Shown here in pieces: positions 58,667-64,000 of a stretch of DNA of 64,000 nucleotides; positions within the stretch are counted from its first letter, which is position 1, and each line of letters opens with the position of its first letter. Where the stretch lies: contig NZ_JAHHZN010000003.1 in assembly GCF_018760735.1 (NCBI RefSeq), positions 186,001-250,000 on the forward strand, given 5' to 3'. The stretch comes from Hymenobacter piscis. GTDB taxonomy: Bacteria; Bacteroidota; Bacteroidia; Cytophagales; Hymenobacteraceae. Under the pieces are notes generated by a model, which ran no database searches, was not told the DNA's origin, and saw only the letters and a list, made by a program, of their open reading frames with translations. The translations under genes and the position numbers were made by a program.

Positions 58667-59089
58667 TCATCCCTGCCGGAACCGCTCCCACTTGATCATC
58701 ATGTACTTATCGCCCAGCTCCGTAATCATCAGCCCCGAGCCCTTCAGGTTTTCCGGCTTCTGAAAAAACTCGGCCAGCTCCTTCTGGTTGAGGATTTTGT
58801 AGGTAGGATGGTAGTCGGTCTGGCGCGGGGCCTTCACGCCGTACTTCTTCACCCAGTTCATCACGCTCACGTGGCTCACGCCCAGCAGGCGCTCAATCTC
58901 GCGGTAGCTCACGCCTTCCACGTAGAGTTGCAGGGCCTTGATGACGTAGTACGGATTGGTTTCCTTGCCCGCCTTGGCCACCGAGTAGTGGTAGCCGCAG
59001 TTGCGGCACTTAAACCGCTGCCTCCCTCCCACCACGCCACTTTTGGTAGCTTCCATCGACTCGCATTTGGGGCAGCGCAACTGGGACAT
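58667..59089 (-). CDS. Zinc-ribbon/HTH protein related to IS1 InsA, probable regulator
   Basis: This 140-residue protein starts at the ATG at 59089. Residues 4-36 form a zinc ribbon (LRCPKCES...RFKCRNCGYHYS) like IS1 InsA and other transposase DNA-binding domains. Residues of about 50-85 are a helix-turn-helix (YVEGVSYREIERLLGVSHVS). There is no DDE catalytic domain and no second transposase ORF. Instead a C-terminal part of about 40 residues (NQKELAEFFQKPENLKGSGL through KYMMIKWERF) follows. No terminal repeats are seen. It is best read as a domesticated DNA-binding protein that controls the carboxylate genes downstream. A solo IS relic is the alternative. Confidence 0.75.
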   Translation of the reverse strand: MSQLRCPKCESMEATKSGVVGGRQRFKCRNCGYHYSVAKAGKETNPYYVIKALQLYVEGVSYREIERLLGVSHVSVMNWVKKYGVKAPRQTDYHPTYKILNQKELAEFFQKPENLKGSGLMITELGDKYMMIKWERFRQG

Positions 59090-59191
59090 CACAGAGGTGA
59101 GTAAGGGCTTACTGAAAACTATACCTAATTAGTAAAGATATACTATTTTAGCAAAAATTGAGTCATACGCCCCTATAAATCCTTGTCGGCC

Positions 59192-59779
59192 ATGCGCTAC
59201 AGACGTCACCCAAAGGTGCGCGGCGGTAAACGTTACCTCCGCCACCTCACGCAGTTAAGCCGCACCCCCGAGCCTCTTGACACACAAATGCTTCATCGCT
59301 CCGGCTATGATCGTAACAAACTGGGGCTTGGGGTCTGGCATTGGCATCACCGTCAGCCCCCACAACGCGTGCGGCAGCTGGCCGCCCAACACTTGCTCAC
59401 CACTTTTTTCAGCTGGCAGCAGCAGCTTCAGGCGCAGCCGGAGACTTATTACCTGGCTATCTGGCTGGTGGAACCCGAATTTGCGCACAGCTCGCAGGTA
59501 GTGGCCGGCATCGGTGAGAGGCGCGCGCGATACAGCGGGATGTTTAAGGACCCGGATCCGGCCGGGCCGCCGCTGCCCCCGGAATACCGGTTGCTACCCG
59601 GCGCGACACTCCTTACCTGGACCACCCATGCCTGGCATCTCGGTCTGGATCAGTTTGATTACCCCATTGGTTGGCCGGGGTGGGCTCTTGGCAAGCCGCA
59701 CTATGTTCACTATTTTGAAGGTTCCGGCAACTACCTGATGGTGCAGACCGGCTGGGCTTGGGTGGGGCAGCGGTCCTGA
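59192..59779 (+). CDS. Hypothetical protein
   Basis: This 195-residue protein is read from the ATG at 59192; a TTG at 59183 is also possible. It is rich in Trp, Tyr and His: HWHHRQPPQRVRQLAAQHL, FFSWQQQLQAQPETYYLAIWLVEPEFAHSSQVVAGIG and FDYPIGWPGWALGKPHYVHYFEGSG. No signal peptide or membrane segment is seen. I recognise no family. It is divergent from the zinc-ribbon regulator with an AT-rich gap of about 100 bp. Confidence 0.75.
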   Translation: MRYRRHPKVRGGKRYLRHLTQLSRTPEPLDTQMLHRSGYDRNKLGLGVWHWHHRQPPQRVRQLAAQHLLTTFFSWQQQLQAQPETYYLAIWLVEPEFAHSSQVVAGIGERRARYSGMFKDPDPAGPPLPPEYRLLPGATLLTWTTHAWHLGLDQFDYPIGWPGWALGKPHYVHYFEGSGNYLMVQTGWAWVGQRS

Positions 59780-59784
59780 CTTTG

Positions 59785-60702
59785 TCAGCCCCCTAGCACC
59801 ACGGCCAGCAGGGCATCCACGGCCAGGCCCAGGCGGTGCATATCTAGGCGGGCGAGGGTGTCGGTGGGCTCGTGGTAGCTTTTGTTGCGGTAGAAGGCCG
59901 TGTCGGTAAGCAGCACGGCGGAGTAGCCGAACTGCCAGTAATTGAGGTGGTCGGAAAAGTCGATGCCGGGCAGCCAGGCGGGGGCCTTGAACCGCTTCAC
60001 GGGCAGCCCGGCGGCCGTTTTGTAGCGGCGCGCAAACTGCCGCCCGAACTGCCCGTTCCCGAATTTCTGGGCCACCGTCACGTAGTTGCCCCGGCGGCCA
60101 TACACCCACTTGAGCGGGCCCAGCGGATAGTCCTGACTGCCTTTGCGGTCGTCGTAGTAGCCCAGCATTTCCAGGGCCACCATGCCGCGCACCGGCACGC
60201 CGGCCGCGTGCAGGGACTGGGCGTGCACGTAGCTGCCCATGTGTTTGGTGCGGAAAAACGGCGGCTCTTCGAGGGTATAGGCCACCAGGTCAATCCGGTA
60301 CGGGAGGTTGGGCTGCCGGGCCAGCAGCCGGGCCAGCTCCAGCAGGGCCGCCACGCCGGTGCCGTTGTCGTCGGCCCCGGGCTGCTCCCCGCACACGTCG
60401 TAGTGCGCCCCAATAATGAGGCGGGGGCCGGTTTCGGGGCCGAAGTGGGCCAGCACGTTGTGGTAGCGCTGGCCCTGCACCACGTAGGGCTGCTCGGTGG
60501 GCTGCCCCCCGGCGGCAGCCAGCTCCGCTTTGATGTAGTCGGCGGCCTGGTGCAGACTGGCCGGGTGGCGGTAGTTGCGCGGCGCGGGCGTGGTGGTGAG
60601 GGCCAGCAGGTGGCGGCGCAGGCGGGCGGTATCGGCCGGGGTCTGGGCCCGGGCCGAAAGGATGGAGAGCAAGAACAGCGGCAGGAACCAGAGCTTCGGC
60701 AT
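59785..60702 (-). CDS. M28 family zinc peptidase
   Basis: This 305-residue secreted aminopeptidase-like protein has a signal peptide (ending SILSARAQ). Zinc-binding motifs are visible: IIGAHYDVCGE (His, Asp), GADDNGTG (bridging Asp), LEEPPFFRTKHMGS (catalytic Glu pair), VALEMLGYYD (Glu in the Asp position) and DFSDHLNYW (final His). The size and order match the short M28 clan, unlike the larger carboxypeptidase Q-like protein at 11883. It ends convergently 5 bp from the stop of the hypothetical gene at 59192. Confidence 0.9.
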   Translation of the reverse strand: MPKLWFLPLFLLSILSARAQTPADTARLRRHLLALTTTPAPRNYRHPASLHQAADYIKAELAAAGGQPTEQPYVVQGQRYHNVLAHFGPETGPRLIIGAHYDVCGEQPGADDNGTGVAALLELARLLARQPNLPYRIDLVAYTLEEPPFFRTKHMGSYVHAQSLHAAGVPVRGMVALEMLGYYDDRKGSQDYPLGPLKWVYGRRGNYVTVAQKFGNGQFGRQFARRYKTAAGLPVKRFKAPAWLPGIDFSDHLNYWQFGYSAVLLTDTAFYRNKSYHEPTDTLARLDMHRLGLAVDALLAVVLGG

Positions 60703-60847
60703 AGGGGCAGCGTAATGAGTAGCCGGAAGCAGGAGTTCCGCTCCCGCGCCGGGGTTGCAGGCCCGAGAGCGGGCCCGGCCGGCAAAATCGGCAGAATTAT
60801 TTCCTCCGCAACCCCGACCTTCGCTTCTTCACCCACTCTTCCCGCCC

Positions 60848-61771
60848 ATGTCTACGCCCGCGTCCTTTCATACCATCGACCCCGCCCAGCTCACGCCCGC
60901 CGAGCTGCACCCCTTCATGGTGGGCGCTATTGCCCCCCGCCCGGTGGCCTTTGCCAGCACCATCGCGGCCGACGGCAGCGTAAACCTGAGCCCGTACAGC
61001 TTCTTCAACTGCTTCGGCTCCAACCCACCCATTCTGGTGTTTTCGCCCGCCAACCGCGTGCGCGACAACTCCCAGAAGCACACCCTGCAAAACGTGCGCG
61101 AAGTGCCCGAAGTCGTCATCCATATCTGCGACTACGCCATGGTCGAGCAGATGTCCCTGGCCAGCACCGAGTATGCGAAAGGCGTAAACGAGTTTGTGAA
61201 GGCCGGTTTCACAGAGCTGCCCAGCCAGAAGGTGAAGCCGCCCCGCGTGGCCGAGGCCCCGGCCGCCTTCGAGTGCGTGGTGGAGCAGGTAGTGGAGCTG
61301 GGCCAGAACCACGGGGCCGGCAACCTGGTCATCTGCCGGGTGGTGATGGCCCACTTCCGCGAGGACATTGTACTGCCCGGCGGCAGCGGCATCGACCCGT
61401 TCAAACTCGACGCCATTGCCCGCCTCGGCGGCGACTGGTACTGCCGGGCCACGGGCGGCAGCCTGTTCGAGGTGGCCAAGCCCAACCGCAACCTGGGCAT
61501 CGGCATCGACCAGCTTCCGGAGTTTCTGCGCACCTCCTCGGTGCTGACCGGCAACAACCTGGGGCGCTTGGCCAACCTTGAGGCCGGCTCCCTGCCTACG
61601 GCGGCGGAAGTGGCCGATTTCCGCCAGGAGCCTTTGGTGAGCTACACCCTGAGCCAGTACCACGGCTCGCCCTCCCGCCAGCGCGAGGAGCTGATCCTGC
61701 TGGGCCAGAAGCTGCTGGAAGACGGCCGCCTGCTCGACGCCTGGAAAACATTGCTGCTGGCCCAGGAATAA
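60848..61771 (+). CDS. Flavin reductase-like FMN-binding protein
   Basis: This 307-residue protein starts at the ATG at 60848. Residues of about 15-215 form a flavin-reductase-like split barrel: MVGAIAPRPVAFASTIAADGSVNLSPYSFFNCFG (FMN phosphate contacts), RDNSQKHTLQNVREVPEVVI, LASTEYAKGVNEFVKAG and VICRVVMAHF. The C-terminal ~90 residues are a helical extension not seen in the short reductases. Family members reduce or carry FMN for oxygenases. The partner is unknown; the LLM oxidoreductase at 38709 is a possibility only. Confidence 0.88.
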   Translation: MSTPASFHTIDPAQLTPAELHPFMVGAIAPRPVAFASTIAADGSVNLSPYSFFNCFGSNPPILVFSPANRVRDNSQKHTLQNVREVPEVVIHICDYAMVEQMSLASTEYAKGVNEFVKAGFTELPSQKVKPPRVAEAPAAFECVVEQVVELGQNHGAGNLVICRVVMAHFREDIVLPGGSGIDPFKLDAIARLGGDWYCRATGGSLFEVAKPNRNLGIGIDQLPEFLRTSSVLTGNNLGRLANLEAGSLPTAAEVADFRQEPLVSYTLSQYHGSPSRQREELILLGQKLLEDGRLLDAWKTLLLAQE

Positions 61772-61802
61772 ACCTGCTTGCCTGCATCCTGGCCCCGTTG
61801 CG

Positions 61803-61810
61803 TACCTTTG
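61803..61810 (+). promoter_or_regulatory. Promoter of the cupin gene (TTG-N22-TACCTTTG)
   Basis: TACCTTTG is a perfect -7 box, with TTG at 61778-61780 as a possible -33 element 22 bases upstream. The ATG at 61861 lies 51 bases downstream. Confidence 0.5.
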
Positions 61811-61860
61811 ACCGCCTCCCCCGCCACCTGGCGCGGGAGCCCGCCTACCCGTTTTGCCCC

Positions 61861-62262
61861 ATGCTGCACCCCTACCTGCTCGATTTTCCATCCACCGGCT
61901 CCGCGCCCCTGGGGCACTTGGTTATTGCGGAAGGGGCCACGTTGCCGTTTCCGGTTAAGCGGGTGTACTGGACGGCCGGGGTGCCGGCCGAAAAAATATC
62001 GGGCAACCACGCCCACCACCAGCTGGAGCAGCTCATTGTAGCGGTGCACGGCACGCTGGAGCTGCTGGTGGAAACCCCCGACCGGCAAAAGCACCACTTT
62101 GTGCTCGAGCACCCCACGCAGGGCCTGTACGTGCCGCCGCTGTGCTGGCGCGAAATCAAGTTCGGAGCCCAGACAGTGCTGATGTGCCTGGCTTCGCAGG
62201 AATACGAGGAAACCGACTACATCCGAACCTATCCCGAATTCGAGCAATTGGTCAGCCGCTAA
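61861..62262 (+). CDS. FdtA/QdtA-type cupin (dTDP-sugar 3,4-oxoisomerase-like)
   Basis: This 133-residue cupin starts at the ATG at 61861. Seen: LGHLVIAEGATLPFPVKRVYWT, GNHAHHQLEQLIVAVHGTLEL with the conserved H-x-H of the WxcM/FdtA family, and YVPPLCWREIKFGAQTVLMCLASQEYEETDYI. FdtA proteins isomerise dTDP-4-keto-6-deoxyglucose for O-antigen or S-layer sugars. No other nucleotide-sugar gene is adjacent, so it may be an orphan or a different cupin isomerase. It ends convergently 9 bp from the next gene. Confidence 0.88.
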   Translation: MLHPYLLDFPSTGSAPLGHLVIAEGATLPFPVKRVYWTAGVPAEKISGNHAHHQLEQLIVAVHGTLELLVETPDRQKHHFVLEHPTQGLYVPPLCWREIKFGAQTVLMCLASQEYEETDYIRTYPEFEQLVSR

Positions 62263-62271
62263 GTTCGGCGG

Positions 62272-62811
62272 CTATTGCTGCACGGCCCGGGCCCGCTCCA
62301 GGCGCGTGCCGATGGGTAGCAGGCGGAAATATTTGACTTTGAGCCGACGCGTCAGGTACGGGGGCAGCGGCTGGCCTTCCTGGTAGGCCAGTACCACCCG
62401 TTGGTATTGCCGCGGCCCGAAACGACTGAGCCGGAACAGCCCGTAGCCCGTCATTACGGTACCAACCAGGATATCCTGGCTGGCCTGTTGGTCGAGGTTC
62501 TCGTAATAGTCCTTTTTATAATCCGGCTGGTTTGGCGGCTGTGCGGCAACCACAACCTTCTTCACGGTTCCATCCAGCAGAATGCCCGTGCCGGCCTGCA
62601 GCCAGCCGCGGGTGGCTTTGGAGCGCTGCATAAACAGGTGTTGCACGGCCCGCAGGGTGTCGGTACGGTCGTAGCGCAGGGTGCTGAGGTCGGCAGGCAA
62701 GGCGGTGGCGGGAGCGGCAGCCGGTACCAGGGCCAGCGTTTGGGCAGTGGCGGCCGGCAAGGCCCCAACCGTAGTCAGCAGGCCGAGGAAAATAACGGGC
62801 AATGGGCGCAT
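62272..62811 (-). CDS. Hypothetical secreted protein
   Basis: This 179-residue protein has a signal peptide (ending LPAATAQ). Then come STLRYDRTDTLRAVQHLFMQRSK, GWLQAGTGILLDGTVKKVVVA, a hydrophobic stretch QDILVGTVMTGYGLFRLSRFG, and YQRVVLAYQEGQPLPPYLTRRLKVKYF. No named family is recognised. It is probably envelope-associated. Confidence 0.78.
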   Translation of the reverse strand: MRPLPVIFLGLLTTVGALPAATAQTLALVPAAAPATALPADLSTLRYDRTDTLRAVQHLFMQRSKATRGWLQAGTGILLDGTVKKVVVAAQPPNQPDYKKDYYENLDQQASQDILVGTVMTGYGLFRLSRFGPRQYQRVVLAYQEGQPLPPYLTRRLKVKYFRLLPIGTRLERARAVQQ

Positions 62812-62988
62812 AGTAAATCAGGGATAATTCAATCGTAAGGAGCCCCCGACTCTCCAGTTGGTTGCAACCCGGCCGCATATTTTTTTCACTGGCAACCAGT
62901 CAGCTCCCGTCGGAGAAGAAGGAGGCAGCACTTCGCCCGACAGGCGTCATCATCTGCGGCATTCCTTCATCTGCAACATCTGTGCTTT

Positions 62989-64000
62989 TTAGTTGCGCAC
63001 GGCAATCATCAGGGCCAGCTCCTTGTAGCGCATGTTGAAGCGGCGGGCAATGCTGGCGTTGGTCAGGGAGCCTTTGTACACGTACACGCCGGAGCGGAAA
63101 TGCTCGTTGGTAAACAGCACTTCGTTGATGCCCCCGTGCTGGCTGATTTCCTGCAGAATGGGCGTGAAGATGTTGCTGAGCGCGTTGGTGGCTGTGCGCG
63201 GCACCCGGGAGGCAATGTTGGGTACGCAGTAATGAATCACGTCGTACTTGCGGAAGACGGGCTTGCTGTGGCTGGTCATCTCGCTGGTGGCAAAGCAGCC
63301 GCCCTGGTCGATGCTCACGTCGATTATCACCGAGCCGGGCGACATCTGCGACACCACTTCTTCCGACACCATAAACGGAATGCGGCCTTCCTCGGGGTTC
63401 AGGGCCCCGATCACCACGTCGGCGCGGCGGATCTGCTGCTGCAGCGCGAACGTGTCGAGGGTGCTGGTGTAGAGCTGGGGCTGGCCCAGGTTCTGCTTGA
63501 GGCGGCGCAGCTTGTAGAGGTGGTTGTCGAACACCTTCACCTCGGCCCCCAGCCCGGAAGCGGCGCGGGCAGCGTACTCGGCCACCGTGCCGGCCCCCAG
63601 AATCACGACCTGCGAAGGCGGCACGCCGGTAATACCGCCCAGAATGATGCCCTTGCCCTCGTTGGAGCGGGCCAGGTACTCGGCCGCCACCAGCATGACG
63701 GTGGAGCCCGCAATTTCCGACATGGCCCGCACCACCGGCCGCGCCCCGCTTGGGTCCTTGATGAGCTCGAAGCTGATGGCGTTGATTTTCTTGCGCAGCA
63801 GGGCCGTCATGTACTCCGCCGTGAGCGAGCCGAACTGCAGGGCCGAAATCAGGGTCTGGCCGTTGCGCAGAAACTCCATCTCATCGTAGGTGGCGGGGGC
63901 CACTTTGAGGATGATATCGGCCTCAAATACCTCCTTCTGGGAGTAGGCAATGGTGGCGCCCGCCTCGGAGTACTCGTGGTCGGAATACTTGCTGGGCTCG
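62989..64000 (-). CDS. ald: Alanine dehydrogenase, 5' end outside window
   Basis: The C-terminal ~337 residues are present; the frame runs on through the right edge (KYSDHEYSEAGATIAYSQKE and onward), so the start lies beyond 64000. The enzyme oxidises L-alanine to pyruvate and ammonia with NAD+. Seen: SEIAGSTVMLVAAEYL, the Rossmann motif QVVILGAGTVAEYAARAASG, KVFDNHLYKLRRL, ADVVIGALNPEEGRIPFMVSEE and VIIDVSIDQGGCFATSEMTSHSKP, all characteristic. An ATG at 63903 is internal. The related PntA transhydrogenase subunit is less likely given this C-terminal sequence. Confidence 0.92.
   Translation of the reverse strand, partial: EPSKYSDHEYSEAGATIAYSQKEVFEADIILKVAPATYDEMEFLRNGQTLISALQFGSLTAEYMTALLRKKINAISFELIKDPSGARPVVRAMSEIAGSTVMLVAAEYLARSNEGKGIILGGITGVPPSQVVILGAGTVAEYAARAASGLGAEVKVFDNHLYKLRRLKQNLGQPQLYTSTLDTFALQQQIRRADVVIGALNPEEGRIPFMVSEEVVSQMSPGSVIIDVSIDQGGCFATSEMTSHSKPVFRKYDVIHYCVPNIASRVPRTATNALSNIFTPILQEISQHGGINEVLFTNEHFRSGVYVYKGSLTNASIARRFNMRYKELALMIAVRN

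Overview
The window looks like chromosomal DNA of a high-GC Bacteroidota, most likely Hymenobacter or a close relative in Cytophagales. This rests on several things: GC-rich codon use; a protein with a type IX secretion C-terminal sorting domain (15218-16660); -7 promoter boxes of the Bacteroidota form TAnnTTTG (for example TACCTTTG at 42769, 43902 and 61803, and reversed at 38494); few Shine-Dalgarno sites; many lipoproteins; and gene families typical of the group. I see no rRNA, tRNA, CRISPR array, prophage or complete insertion sequence. The species assignment is inference.

Layout. 1-3.8 kb: a partial unknown gene, a LutA/GlpC-type CCG-domain protein, an HMG-CoA lyase-like enzyme and an M23 peptidase lipoprotein. 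4.1-7.5 kb: a compact cassette of thioredoxin-like protein, degenerate ApbE, DUF4266-like mini-lipoprotein and DUF3570-like outer-membrane protein, which is the best candidate for an uncharacterised envelope redox system. 7.6-15 kb: lipoprotein, subtilase with partner, small AT-hook-like protein, M28 peptidase, histidine phosphatase and DUF1028 protein. 15.2-19.3 kb: T9SS cargo and a two-gene betaine/choline-type ABC transporter whose fused binding domain is circularly permuted. 19.4-25 kb: TIGR04283-type glycosyltransferase, two-component system, SurE, lipoprotein and DoxX. 25-32.4 kb: M14 peptidase, a tandem pair of secreted paralogues, RibBA, a lipoprotein and ProC. 32.6-41.3 kb: two glycosyltransferases, a TrkA-type K+ channel, DnaG primase, an LLM-class oxidoreductase and a secreted protein. 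41.5-47.2 kb: Mrp and NifU-C (Fe-S assembly), an AT-rich orphan, fumarylacetoacetase and a zinc alcohol dehydrogenase with a membrane partner. 47.3-59.1 kb: a one-strand locus for short carboxylates (zinc-ribbon/HTH regulator, porin, MFS carrier, small membrane protein, symporter-histidine kinase fusion, response regulator, PrpE-like and Acs acyl-CoA synthetases). 59.2-64 kb: unknown protein, M28 peptidase, flavin reductase, FdtA-type cupin, small secreted protein and alanine dehydrogenase cut by the window end.

The intergenic DNA is unusual. At least nine long inverted repeats and several families of short 'word' tracts lie between genes. The words TTAGAGC, GAATGAGTGA and GGTTGTT begin on or just after stop codons, and at three convergent gene pairs they run inward from both stops. 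Another word lies flush against the start codons of two unrelated genes. One hairpin family keeps near-perfect pairing although its stem sequence differs between copies. Inside coding DNA, a 13-unit heptapeptide minisatellite interrupts the PrpE-like enzyme and a GTTGGTTG-type tract lies in a DnaG linker.
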